Assembly (NCBI GenBank): GCA_027563935.2
Contig: CM050450.1
Span: 14,119,957-14,183,956, forward strand
Origin: Costus lasius
Lineage: Eukaryota > Streptophyta > Magnoliopsida > Zingiberales > Costaceae
Length of the DNA: 64,000 bases
Direction of reading: 5' to 3'
Each line of letters begins with the position of its first letter. Within the stretch, counting starts at the first letter, position 1. Both the position numbers and the translations under genes were made by a program. Positions 33,301 through 44,619 of this stretch are shown piece by piece. The notes under the pieces are model-generated. The model was given only the letters and a program-made list of their open reading frames with translations. It was not told the DNA's origin and searched no databases.

Positions 33301-36300
33301 TAATCTTGTTCTTGTTAATTATCTTGACTTAGTTTTAATATTGATTTCAGTTTTAATCTTATATTCTTCATCTTTATCTTGCTTCTAATCTTCACCTTAA
33401 ACTCGATTTTCATCTCATTCGTGATATTGATTTTCAGTCTTGATATTAATTTTTATATGTATCTTGATCTAATAATGATGAGGATGTTGATCTTGATTAT
33501 ACTCTCTATTTGATCTTTATCATTTTTCAATTTTAATTTTAATATTGATTTTGTTGATGAACATGATATTGATCTTGATTTTAATCAAAATTTCAATCTT
33601 CATCTTATGATATTCTACTTTATCTTCATTTTAATCTTAATCTTAAACTTGATGTTGATGTTGTTTGTAATCTTGGTCTTTAATCTTGAAATTGTTATTG
33701 TTATTGATATTGATCTAATCATGATGAGAATTTTGATCTTGTTTATGATCTTTATTTGTTATTGATCTTATTCTTATTTTTAATTTTAAAATTAATTATG
33801 TTCTTTATAATTATCTTGATCTTCATTTTGATCTTAGTTTTAATATAGATTTCAGTTTTAATCTTATATTCTTCATCTTTATCTTGATTTTAATCTTCAC
33901 CTTAAACTCGATTTTCATCTCATTCGTAATATTGATTTTCAGTCTTGATATTAATTTTTATATGTATCTTGATCTAATAAAGATTAGGATGTTGATCTTG
34001 ATTTTACACTCTATTTGATCTTTATCATTTTTCAATTTTAATTTTAATATTGATTTTGTTGATGAACATGATATTGATCATGATTTTAATCAAAATTTTA
34101 ATCTTTATTTTATGATATTCATCTTTATTTTCATTTTAATCTTAATCTTAAACTTGATTTTGATCTTGTTTGTAATCTTGGTCTTTAATCTTGATATTGT
34201 TATTGTTATTGATATTGATCTAATCATGATGAGAATTTTGATTTTGATTATGAGCTTTATTTGTTATTGATCTTATTCTTATTCTTAATTTTAAAATTGA
34301 TCTTGTTCTTGATAATTATCTTGATCTTCATTTTGATCTCAGTTTTAATATAGATTTTAGTTTTAATCTTATATTCTTTAACTTTATCTTGCTTCTAATC
34401 TTCATCCCGTTCGTAATATTGATTTTCAGTCTTGATTATTATTTTTATTTTTATCTTGATCTAATAATGATGAGGATTTTGATCTTGATTATACACTCTA
34501 TTTGATCTTTATCATTTTTCAATTTTAATTTTAATATTGATTTTGTTGATGAACATGATATTGATCTTGATTTTAATCAAAATTTCAATCTTCATCTTAT
34601 GATATTCTTCTTTATCTTATTTTTAATCTTAATCATAAACTTGATTTTGATCTTCTTTGTAATCTTGGTCTTTAATCTTGATATTGTTATTATTATTGAT
34701 ATTGATCTAATCATGATGAGAATTTTGATCTTGATTAGGATCTTTATTTGTTATTGAACTTATTCGTATTCTTAATTTTATAATTGATCCTGTTCTTGAT
34801 AATTATCTTGATCTTCATTTTGATCTCAATTTTAAAATCACGATCAAAATTCTCATCATGATTAGATCAATATCAATAACAATAACAATATCAAGACTAA
34901 AGACCAAGATTACAAATAAGATCAAAATCAAGTTTAAAATTAAGATTAAAAAGAAGATAAAGAAGAATATCATAAGATAAGATTGAAATTTTGATTAAAA
35001 TCAAGATCAATATCATGATTATCAACAAAATCAATATTAAAATTAAAATTGAAAAATGATAAAGATCAAATGGAGAGTATAATCAAGATTTACATCCTTA
35101 TCATTATTAGATTAAGAAAAATATAAAAATTAATATCAAGACTGAAAATCAATATTATGAACGAGATGAAATCGAGTTTAAGGTGAAGATAAGAAGCAAG
35201 ATAAAGATGAAAAATATCATATTAAAACTAAAATCTATATTAAAACTGAGATCAAAATGAAGATTAAGATAATTATCAAGAAAGATCAATTTTAAAATTA
35301 AGAATAAGAATAAGATCATTAACAAATAAAGATTATAATTAGGATCAAAATTCTAATCTTGATTAGATCAATATCAATAACAATAACAATATTAAGATTA
35401 AAGACCAAAATTACAAACGAGATCAAAATCCAGTTTAAGATTGAGATTAAAAAGAAGATAAAGAATAATATCATAAGATAATATTGAAATTTTGATTAAA
35501 ATCAAGATCAATATCATGTTCATCAACAAAATCAATATTAAAATTAAAATTGAAAAATGATAAAGATCAAATAGAGAGTATACTCAAGATTAACATCCTT
35601 ATCATTATTAGATCAAGATAAATATAAAAATTAATATCAAGACTGAAAATCAATATTACAAATGAGATGAAAATTGAGTTTAAGGTGAAGATAAGAAGCA
35701 AGATAAAGATGAAGAATATCATATTAAAACTGAAATCTATATTAAAACTGAGATCAAAATGAAGATCAAGATAATTATCAAAAACAAAATCAACTTTAAA
35801 ATTAAGAATAAGAATAAGATCAATAACAAATAAAGATCATAATCACGATCAAAATTCTCATCATGATTAGATCGATATCAATAACAATAACAATATCAAG
35901 ATTAAAGACCAAGATTACAAATAAGATCAAAATCAAGTTTAAGATTAAGATTAAAAAGAAGATAATGAAGAATATCATAAGATAAGATTGAAATTTCGAT
36001 TAAAATCAAGCTCAATATCATGATCATCAACAAAATCAATATTAAAATTAAAATTGAAAAATGATAAAGATCAAATAGAGAGTATAATCAAGATTTACAT
36101 CATTATCATTTTTAGATTAAGATAAATATAAAAATTAATATCAAAACTAAAAATCAATATTATGAACGAGATGAAAATTGAGTTTAAGGTGAAGATAAGA
36201 AGCAAGATAAAGATGAAAAATATCATATTAAAACTGAAATCTATATTAAAACTGAGATCAAAATGAAGATCGAGATAATTATCAAGAAAGATCAATTTTA

Positions 36301-37170
36301 AAATTAAGAATAAGAATAAGATCATTAACAAATAAAGATTATAATCAGGATCAAAATTCTCATCATGATTAGATCAATATCAATAACAATAACAATATTA
36401 AGATTAAAGACCAAGATTACAAACAAGATGAAAATCAAGTTTAAGATTGAGATTAAAAAGAAGATAAAGAAGAATATCATAAGATAAGATTGAAATTTTG
36501 ATTAAAATCAAGATCAACATCATGTTCATCAACAAAATCATTATTAAAATTAAAATTGAAAAATGATAAAGATCAAATAGAGAGTATACTCAAGATTAAC
36601 ATCCTTATCATTATTAGATCAAGATAAATATAAAAATTAATATCAAGACTGAAAATCAATATTACGAACGAGATGAAAATCGAGTTTAAGGTGAAGATAA
36701 GAAGCAAGATAAAGATGAAGAATATCATATTAAAACTGAAATCTATATTAAAACTGAGATCAAAATAAAGATCAAGATAATTATCAAAAACAAGATCAAT
36801 TTTAAAATTAATAATAAGAATAAGATCAATAACAAATAAAGATCATAATCACGATCAAAATTCTCATCATGATTAGATCAATATCAATAACATTAACAAT
36901 ATCAAGATTAAAGACCAAGATTGCAAATAAGATCAATATCAAGTTTAAGATTAAGATTAAAAAGAAGATAAAGAAGAATATCATGTTATTGATCTGATTC
37001 TTATTCTTAATTTTATAATTGATCTTGTTCTTGATAATTATCTTGATCTTCATTTTGATCTGAGTTTTAATATAGATTCAGTTTTAATATAATATTCTTC
37101 ATCTTTATCTTGCTTCTAACATTCACCTTAAACTCGATTTTCATCTCGTTCGTAATATTGATTTTCAGTC
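30357..37170. repeat. Satellite array, ~504-bp monomer with inverted block
   Basis: AT-rich sequence made of short TTGATCTTGATT / TTTAATCTT-like words, organised in a higher-order unit. The landmark CTCGATTTTCATCTCGTTCG recurs near 30371, 30864, 31368, 31873, 32377, 32883, 33404 and 33909, that is every 493-521 bp, and in inverse form near 35172, 35674, 36178 and 36681. About 9 direct units, then about 4.3 inverted units (34836-36983), then a short direct part. Open frames inside are translations of the low-complexity repeats. No gene. Confidence 0.9.
34836..36983 (-). repeat. Inverted block within satellite array
   Basis: At about 34836 the array switches to its reverse complement (ATCAAAATTCTCATCATGATTAG and so on) and switches back at about 36984. 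The ends are abrupt and occur at different points of the monomer. Confidence 0.85.
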
Positions 37171-37471
37171 ATAACGATGATCACGGGCATGATTCTGATC
37201 GGGACCCGGTCGTGGTTTCCAACAAAGGCCTCAACGAATCTGAAAGCTTCTGGTTAGGGTCATCTTGAGTTAGGATGGGCTCCTTTGCCACAAGAGTGCC
37301 AGAATCTACCCTTTTGTGGTTGTTTTGTCCTGAAAATGTGAAAATTCTAAGAGAGGTGCAGATTCCATAGATGTATCCAAATAGAGGCAATTATGAGACT
37401 TAAAGTCGTCGAATGGGGATGATTTATCAGTAAAAATGGCATGTAAAACTCTATATAAATCTGTGTCAACA

Positions 37472-37476
37472 ATTCC
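37472..37476. other. Target-site duplication (right) of element D
   Basis: ATTCC, matching 6084-6088. Confidence 0.85.
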
Positions 37477-38243
37477 TCACAAGCTTCAATAGCATAAAAA
37501 ATGAAGGATCGTTGGCCAATCTTTCCTTTAGGTACTAAGAATTCCCTTGCTTTCCTTGACATCCAAAGCTTTTCTTCTACTTCTTTGAATATAATTGCTA
37601 TTATCTTCTCTTATGAAACCAACATTATTATTGCTTACACCAGACTCAAAATAATTATATATATTGTAGGCCTTCATACCCGACTCTGTCATTTGGTCTA
37701 TAAGTGCACGTTGAAATGACAATATCTTTCTATGAGATCTAAGCATGTGCACCTTATTTGGACTTGTCATGGGATGATCATGGTTTAATTCAGCTTTCGA
37801 CAATGTGATAATTCATTCTTGCCAATCTTGAACTCTAACCGAGCCATGCAATTTGTGCGGGTCTCTGGATGTGGTTTCTTAGCAGGATGTCTACGGTCAA
37901 CTTGTCTCATCCCTTGTTTGCTACAACAATATGTACGCTGTTTCAAGCTACCATCCTTTCGACATTCAAGATGAGATTTCTTTATATGGAACCCCATTAG
38001 TCTAGCATAGTCATTATAAAACTTGTATGCTGCATCATCACTAATAAATGTCATACCAACTATAGGGACTTGGGATGCAGCTTCTGATTTGTCATGTTCC
38101 ATACATGGCATTTCATCTGTCTTTCCAGATATTCCTATTATATCTTCATCACCTTCGCTATTTGCTAATAAATACTCTTCGTCATCTGACGATGACCACT
38201 CCAACATCTCAGAACAAGTCCCCTTCATCTGATCTTTCTCCAT
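37472..38243 (-). pseudogene. FAR1/FHY3-like MULE transposase, N-terminal part (pseudogene 1, 5' fragment)
   Basis: The frame 38243-37785 starts MEKDQMKGTCSEMLEWSS, has an acidic leader, and then the FAR1 DNA-binding domain: GMTFISDDAAYKFYNDYARLMGFHIKKS, CRKDGSLKQRTYCCSKQG, RTNCMARLEFKI. A one-base shift near 37800 moves to 37803-37528 (ELNHDHPMTSPNKVHMLRSHR). More shifts near 37528 and in a T-run near 37505 are needed to read the FYAIEACEE stretch. The sequence breaks off at the ATTCC duplication of element D and continues with the catalytic core at 6088-5334. Multiple frameshifts show the gene was already decayed or decayed after insertion. Confidence 0.85.
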
Positions 38244-38289
38244 CTCAAATTCTAGGATTCAATAAATGACAAAAGTTTGACAAGTTATA

Positions 38290-38900
38290 AGTTGTAGTGA
38301 TGCTGTTATACTATGTATGAGGCATGTTATACCAAAATGGGATGCTGATATACTAAGTTTGAGGCATGTTATACCAAAATGGGATGCTATTATACTAAGT
38401 TTGAGGCATGTTATACCAAAATGGGATACTGATATACCAAGTTTGAGGCATGTTATACCAAAATGGGATGCTGTTATACTATGTTAAGGGGATGTTATAC
38501 CAAAATGGGATGTTGTTATACTATGTTAAGGGGCTATTATACCAAAATGGGATGCTGTTATACCAAGTTTGAGGCATGTTATACTATAATGTGATGTTGT
38601 TATACTATGTTTGAGGCATGTTATACCAAAATGGGATGCTGTTATACTATGTTAAGGGGCTGTTATACCAAAATGGGATGATGCTGTATATAACAAATTA
38701 TGTCAGTAATACAAAAATGGGATGCTAGAATACTATGTTTGAGGCATATTATACTATAATGCGATGCTGTTATACTATGTTTGAGGCATGTTATACCAAA
38801 ATGGGATGCTGATATACTATATTAAGGAGCTGTTATACCAAAATGGGATGCTGATATACTATGTTAAGGGGCTGTTATACCAAAAATGAGATGTTGTATA
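38290..38900. repeat. 42-bp minisatellite upstream of FAR1 pseudogene 1
   Basis: About 14 imperfect copies of a 42-bp unit containing TTATACCAAAATGGGATGC and GAGGCATG. It lies between the FAR1 start and a region likely to be the end of the same Mutator-like element. A repeat array also lies beside the second FAR1-type element (42510-43020). Confidence 0.85.
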
Positions 38901-39400
38901 CAATAAATTATGTCATTAATACAATAATATACGTATTAAGAAAACAAAATGACGACATTATACCCTAAATGGCACGTAATACACGTGAGCAAATATAGGG
39001 AGACCAGGGAGAACTTACCTTAACTTTTGGTAAATTTTTATGTTATAATAAGTCGTATAAAGAGAGCTGTATACAACAATGTATCGGAGGTTGTTGGAGG
39101 CCGTCGGAGGTCGTCGGAGGTTGTCGAAGGCCGTTGGAGTTCGTCGTAGGCCGTCGGAGGTCGTTGGAGGTCGTCGGAGAGGATCGGGTGACAAAACTTT
39201 CGTCAGAGCAAAGTTAGGGTTAGAGAAGAGAAAAGATTAGGGTTAGAGAGTAAGCACGGGTCGGGCGGGTAGTGAAAATTTGAGCGGGTAGTGAATTCTA
39301 CTCTCTAACCAAGGTTAGGTCCGGTTAGTTCGGACGGCTGTAACGGGCGGCGTTATATCAGGATTTCGTATAACGCTGCGTTTGTATCGGCGCAATTCGC
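38901..39400. other. Probable end region of FAR1-type element 1, with 10-bp repeat
   Basis: No gene seen. 39082-39190 consists of about ten 10-bp units of the GAGGTCGTCG type. The remainder has AGGGTTAGAGA phrases and a GC-richer part. By position it may be the terminal region of the Mutator-like element that carried pseudogene 1, but no inverted partner lies in the window. Confidence 0.4.
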
Positions 39401-39965
39401 ACTTAAGTAGAGAATGCTTGGAGATTCGTGCGAGGCTGCTCGAAGATTCGTGCTTCGAATCTCAGCCCACTCCTACGCAAAATTTGCGGAGGGGTGCCCC
39501 TCAGCAAAAATGCAACCCTAAAGTTCCCCCTGCCAACTCTTGACACTTCGCTTGCTCTGCCGCAACACTCTCTCCCCACTCCTCTCTTCTCCATGTAAAA
39601 CCTAGCCGAACTCACATGTCAGACTTGCTCACCGAACGCACTCTTCTGTTCCCGCTTGCTCTGTTTAAATAGACTCACCTTGTCTTCTCGCCTTTGTATT
39701 CATTCTCGTTGAGTCGACTCAGTCAGCCTAAATAGGAACTCACTTGCCTAATCTTGTGACCTTCGTCTCCACTCTTGATGACCCAATTTGCTCCACTTAA
39801 AAATCCTCGCCTCATTTTCTTGTCGTTGTCTTCACTCTCAATAACCCAAGTTTGCTCAATGCGATTCAGTTTGGCCTTGCTCCCTACTTAACTCTCAAAT
39901 TAACCTTAATCTCATCCTCAAGCTAATGATGATCTTTCACTTAACGTAGAACCTTTTTTAAATAC
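39401..39965 (-). repeat. Left terminal inverted repeat of Mutator-like element 2
   Basis: The reverse complement resembles 43000-43497. For example GAGCAAGCGGGAACAGAAGA pairs with GAGCAAGCAGGAGTAAAAGA, both followed by a GTTCGG(T/C)GAGCAAG phrase, and the inner ends share AAAAAAGGTTCTACGTTAAG. Diverged. The outer border is uncertain. Small open frames here are not supported. Confidence 0.65.
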
Positions 39966-40239
39966 TATAGCACCTATAAGGTAGAACCTGCATATGATAA
40001 GGTATAACATGTATTAAATAAGGTAGAACCAACATATGATAAGGTCTCCCCACAACATCTCAAACTTTTCTACACTACTATGTTCATATACATTAGCTTT
40101 GAAATCTAATGATAAATTTGGCATACAATAAATTAGACGACTCAAGTTGTTGGTCGCATTCATAAAAAGATGCTATAAACACAATTAGTGGCTTGTACTT
40201 GAGAACATTTTTTATGGCTATAAAATAGCCGTTGATTGG
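39966..40239. repeat. Subterminal repeats and spacer of Mutator-like element 2 (left)
   Basis: Short repeats of the AAGGTAGAACC..ATATGATAAGGT type, the complement of those at 42510-43020, followed by about 190 bp without recognisable features. Confidence 0.55.
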
Positions 40240-42460
40240 TTAGTGAACATTCTGAGTGGTTGCTTTCCTCACATGATTAACAAAAAGAATCTCAAATAGC
40301 CAAATGAATGAGCCATTACTTTCATCAAAAAGTAAAGCAACTCCAAACAAAATTATCTACTCATAATGGCTTATTCCAACAATATGAGCAAATGACATTT
40401 TATAATTATTGGTTTGAAATATAGTATAAATGACAACCTCACCTAAATATGCATAATCAATTATGACTTTACCATCTACCCAAAAGAAATTGGCAACTTC
40501 ATTTGTCTTGTGAACTTGAATAACGTAGAAAAATGAAGGATATGATATTTGCCTATTTTTCAAATAATGAATTAGGCCTTGTGTCTCTTTTAACTTGTAA
40601 ATGCTCTCTTCTTTGTCTACCAATCAAATTATTATTGTCTTTTCTTATAAATTCATTATTTTCAACACTATTTGCTCATGATTAAAAGAAGTTGAATATT
40701 TGTGTTGACCTCATACGAGATTTGCTCATTTGTTCACTTATAACACGATGATATGACAACATTCTTCTATGTGATCTAAACATATGAACTTTATCTAGAC
40801 TTGTCATTTCATGATTGTAGATGAGGCAACTTTCATACATTATTGCAATCTACCTTGAACTCTATACGAGTCATGTGATTAGTACTATAATTAGATTGGT
40901 GATTCTTAGTGACATGTCTAGGGTGTACATGTTGAGTCCTTTGATTGTTACACATAGGGTTGTCCATAATTTAGTTTGAACCGAAAAATCAAACCGAACC
41001 GAACCAATAAAATCAGTTTGGTTCAGTTTTGAACCCAATCGGTTCAGTTCGGTTCGGTTCCAAGAAGGTAAAATTAACTTTGATTCGATTTTGGGTTGAT
41101 AAAATTAAAAATCTATTAAATCGAACCGAACCGATATTTTAGTTAGGGAATTAATTGGTTTGCCGATTTCAAACCGAATCACTAATTTCCTATCTTCTGA
41201 TTTCCAATTGGACCAATTCCACCACTTCCGCTTCCGCAATTCTGTGCCTTGGGCGATTGGGCGAATCGGAATTCGGAAATTCAGAATCGAGCTCCGGCTG
41301 ATCTCCAATTTCCAATTCCAACCTGGCAGCCTAGAATTTCAGAAACGGGCTGACCTAGCTGGCTGACACCTCTTCTGTCCCCTGAGCCGCAATAAATGTT
41401 GCTGCATGCAATAAATGTGCAAACTATTCATCTCTACTTCTCTCTATTCGAAATAAAGGTCTAGACTCTGGCGCAAAAAATATTAGAATAGCTGCCAATG
41501 CCAATCCACTCCGCCTAGCACCCGTTGATTTTTTCGTTGGAAGCCTCATGTCCCTTCAGTCCCTGAGCTGCAATAAATGCTTGACATGCAGCATAGCATA
41601 CAATAAATGCACAAACCATTCTTCTCTTCTCTACTTCTCTAATCTTCTATCTATTCGAAATAAATGTTTGGACTCTTGCGCATGTAGCAGCAGTTGCCCC
41701 TATCTGTACTTGTTAAATTTAAGGCGGTGAAAAGAAATTTATTAGAGAGAAAAAAAGATTTGGTGAAAATATAATAAGATTTATTAGAGAGAAAAAGAGA
41801 TTTGGTGAAAGTATAATAAGATTTGCTATCAGCCGCAGCCCACGTCTCAGCAGCCAACGACAAGCGACGAGTCCTCGATGAGAGGAGTCCCTCGGCGACG
41901 ACTCTTCCCCTTTTTTTTCTTGCAATGATGAACGGCGACGAAGTCCTGAACAGTTTTTTTTCTCTTTTTTCAGTTTTAATCAATTTAAACTAAACCAAAC
42001 CTGATATTTTTGGTTTGGTTCAAATCGATTTTTAAATTATTTGGTTCGGTTTCAGTTTGTAAATATTAGGAAAAATTTTTTCAGTTTTAGGTCCAATCAG
42101 TTTGGTTCAGTTCGGGTTGAACCGATTGGACAGCCCTAGTTACACATAAAACTTTTAAACTTCAATGAACCATCTTTTCTATGCTCAGTACTAAATTTCT
42201 TAATACTAAAACTCATCCTCTTAGCATGATCTTTGTAAAACATATAAGCATCCTCTTCATACCAACTCATGGGTCTTTTGATGAGCTCTCAAGTTGTTCA
42301 CAAGATTCCAATTAAAATATTTTAATATAAAAACTTGCATTTTGTAAGATAAAAATTATGATCAATTAAAATATTACTTGTTGCATAACTTCCTCCACTA
42401 TTGTTGTAGCTCCAATTGTTGATGATGTCTTAACCATGTTATTCCCCATCATACTTGAAT
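40240..42460 (-). pseudogene. FAR1-like MULE transposase (pseudogene 2) interrupted by a hAT element
   Basis: Minus-strand order: a possible start near 42452, then the FAR1 domain EDAYMFYKDHAKRMSFSIKK...HRKDGSLKFKSFMC. The hAT element 40955-42138 interrupts it there. The domain continues with RTQHVHPRHVTKNHQS and MTRIEFKV, followed by stop-rich sequence. The frame 40623-40357 has YPSFFYVIQVHKTNEVANFFWVDGKVIIDYAYLGEVV, a transposase-core start where the expected FDTTF motif reads IYTIF, so the first catalytic Asp is lost. Weak FAR1-like sequence (LLFDES..FIWLFE) continues to about 40240; the rest of the core is missing. Long inverted repeats on both sides identify it as the transposase of a Mutator-like element. 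Confidence 0.8.
40955..42138. mobile_element. Non-autonomous hAT-type element
   Basis: 1184 bp with short inverted ends (TAGGGTTGTCCA on the left, the complement TAGGGCTGTCCA on the right). It is flanked by the perfect 8-bp duplication GTTACACA (40947-40954 and 42139-42146). Both features fit the hAT superfamily. The two ends are rich in subterminal copies of CCGAACCGAAC / GGTTCGGTTC. No transposase is encoded. It interrupts the FAR1 domain of pseudogene 2. Confidence 0.88.
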
Positions 42461-42509
42461 CTTTTGTCCACCAAAAGAAATATTGTACAATAATTATTTG
42501 TTAAGAACA

Positions 42510-43020
42510 CAAAACAAGTTCTATGTTATCTATATGATACAGGTTCTACTACCCTATCTCATACAAGTTCTACCTTACTTATCTGATTCAAGTTCTACCT
42601 TATATGTTATAAGTTCTATGTAATTTGATACAAACTCTATATTATTTGATATATGTTCTACTCTAACTGATTCAAGTTCTACATTATTTGATACAAATTC
42701 TACCTTATCATATATATGTTATATGTTATCAGATACAAGTTTTACATTATGTGATACAAGTTCTTCCTAATCATATACAGATTCTACCTTATTTGATTCA
42801 AATTCTATGTTATTTGATACAAGTTTGATCTTATCATATACATGTTATATGTTATCATATATAGGTTCTATGTTATTATATACATATTCTACCTTAATAG
42901 ATACAAGTTTTGTCTTATCATATACAAGTGCAACCTTAACATATACATGTTCTACCTTAGCATATACAATTTCTATGTTAACATATGCAAGTTTTACGCT
43001 ATTTAAAAAAGGTTCTACGT
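42510..43020. repeat. Degenerate subterminal tandem repeats of Mutator-like element 2 (right)
   Basis: Many imperfect 20-30 bp units around ATACAAGTTCTACCTTATCAT, ending with AAAAAAGGTTCTACGTTAAGG. Partner to the shorter left array (39966-40060), and homologous to 62640-62950. Confidence 0.8.
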
Positions 43021-43497
43021 TAAGGGAAAAATAACATTTAGCTTAGGATGAGGTTGAGTTTGATCCGAGAGTTGAGCAGGAAGTGAGGTCTGCCTGAATT
43101 GCATTGAGTAGGCTTGGCTCATCGAGAGTGGAGACAACAACGAGAAGATGGGCTAGCCGATCCTATTGAGCATGTTCGGTGAATGAGTTGGCTCACTGAG
43201 AGCATAAATGAAGGTGAGAAGATGAGGCGGAGCAAGCAGGAGTAAAAGAGCATGTTCGGCGAGCAAGAGATGGGTTTTAGATGAGCGGGGAGAGTTACAA
43301 CAAATTAAGGAGAGAAAAATGCTTTTTGAGAATTAGGGTTTTGTTGGGTAGAAAATGCTTTGAGATGTGTGTCTCATCTTGCTTGATGATTTGCAATACA
43401 AATCCTACGGGACCTGCTTAAGTGATTCCAGCAGGGCTAACACATAAAAATCGCACCCTTGCTCACGAGCCCGTTTCAACAACGCGGTTGAAGGTGG
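43021..43497 (+). repeat. Right terminal inverted repeat of Mutator-like element 2
   Basis: Matches the complement of 39401-39965 and, more closely and in direct orientation, 62950-63417. The similarity to the latter runs to about GTTTCAACAACGCGGTTGAAGG, which I take as the outer end. I could not identify a clear 9-bp target duplication. Confidence 0.7.
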
Positions 43498-44619
43498 GTA
43501 CTATAATACTCTAAAAAAAAGTGTTATTATGATTTTCAAAAAAATCATGCATGAGAATAAAAAGTTATACATGTTATGAGTTGTGATATCCTTGTTGTAG
43601 TACATTACATATTGGAGGAACTTGAGTCATATAGGAAGAAAATGAAAAGAATTTGTGACAACAAATATATACTAAGCTAAGTGGAAATGAAAAGAAAAAT
43701 AAGAACAAGGGACAAGAGTTGGGGTGGAAAAGTCATGATTACTACTTAGACGTGCCACCTCCTAGTTACTTGATTTACCATATGTTTACACCTCATTTTT
43801 CATTATAACTTGAGATAAACATGAGAAAACAAAGGGAATTTCACCTGCTTGCTCGTCCCTAACCTGAAGGAAAGAAGACTTAGGGAAGGGGAAGAGGAAG
43901 AATAGGGGAAAACACAAGTTAAGAGTGATTTTGGCTTCTTAGGCAAGTAATTTTATCCTTCTTTGTAAAATTTTGCCTATTGGTCTAAATTCATAAGAAA
44001 TTATATCCTTTGTCATTTTGATATCAATTTTCTTCTGCTTATCTCGATTTTTATCAATTTGGTTATTGAAAGAATGATCTAAGTTATGTTAAAATACTGT
44101 GAATGTTTATTCGAAGTAAACCTGACCTTGCTGTCTTTCGCTTATCACAACTTTTGACTCCCCAATCCAAATCTTATGAAATTAGATTCATTGTAAAGAA
44201 GACTCAAGTAGCTTTCTTTTGAGTAGACATTTTATACTTTCAAATTGGTTATCAAATTTATTGATTTAGTTCAATCCGACCCTGTAAATTTGTTTTCATT
44301 GTTTTGAACTTTATCTAGTTATTGCTTTATGTCCATCTTATGTGACCACAAATATACAAAATGATTATTTTTATATTAAGTAGACATAATACCCTACAAG
44401 TGGAGCCCTTATTTGTGTGATTTGGATTAGAAATGAATTTATAATCGAATTTGTACTCACCCTTGGAAATATGGAAATATTCCTTTTATCATTCTGACCT
44501 ATTGTTACTTCATTGATTATAAGTTTTTGTATTGAGCTCCATTTTAAGTAAAACTTACTTTTTTTGAAAACTAGATTTAAAATCCTTTGTTTAACATAAT
44601 TATCATACCAAATGGTATT
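43498..44619. other. Unassigned sequence between element 2 and element B
   Basis: AT-rich. No gene, RNA or repeat recognised. GTATT at 44615-44619 is the left target duplication of element B. Confidence 0.5.

Larger units (their letters stand above)
6089..37471 (-). mobile_element. Element D: Athila-like Ty3/Gypsy retrotransposon with nested element A and LTR-embedded satellite
   Basis: The insertion spans 31,383 bp, about 19.1 kb without nested element A. It begins TGATAGCGCC and ends ...TCAACA, with ATTCC on both sides. Order along the minus strand: 5' LTR (37471-29110, expanded by a satellite), degenerate primer site, gag, protease-reverse transcriptase-RNase H-integrase, spacer with palindromes, ORF3, 3' untranslated repeats, truncated 3' LTR (about 7618-6089). 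All coding parts carry frameshifts or stops. The first ~1.18 kb of the two LTRs (6089-7270 and 29110-30285) is nearly identical. Confidence 0.85.
29110..37471 (-). repeat. 5' LTR of element D expanded by satellite DNA
   Basis: On the plus strand it starts TGATAGCGCC (29110) and matches the left LTR for 1.18 kb. It then passes through about 70 bp of unclear sequence into a satellite array (30357-37170), and ends with 300 bp of LTR-like U3 sequence ending TCAACA at the ATTCC duplication. Read on the minus strand, the outer 300 bp begins TGTTGACACAG and looks like the start of the other Athila LTRs, including one CACGGGC...GGTCGTGG palindromic patch. Confidence 0.7.

Noticed and set aside
30357..37170. 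Several Leu/Ile/Phe-rich open frames on both strands (for example 36095-36331 and 36826-37053)
   Set aside because: They translate the AT-rich satellite words, recur with each monomer and have no domain.
38290..38900. Possible CRISPR-like regular repeat
   Set aside because: Units are directly adjacent and degenerate with no unique spacers, and the context is a plant nuclear genome; it is a minisatellite.
39401..39965. A second small gene upstream of the FAR1 pseudogene
   Set aside because: The sequence is better explained as the left terminal inverted repeat of the Mutator-like element.
43498..44619. Possible gene between the Mutator-like element and element B
   Set aside because: Only short AT-rich frames, no domain or splice pattern that I could defend.
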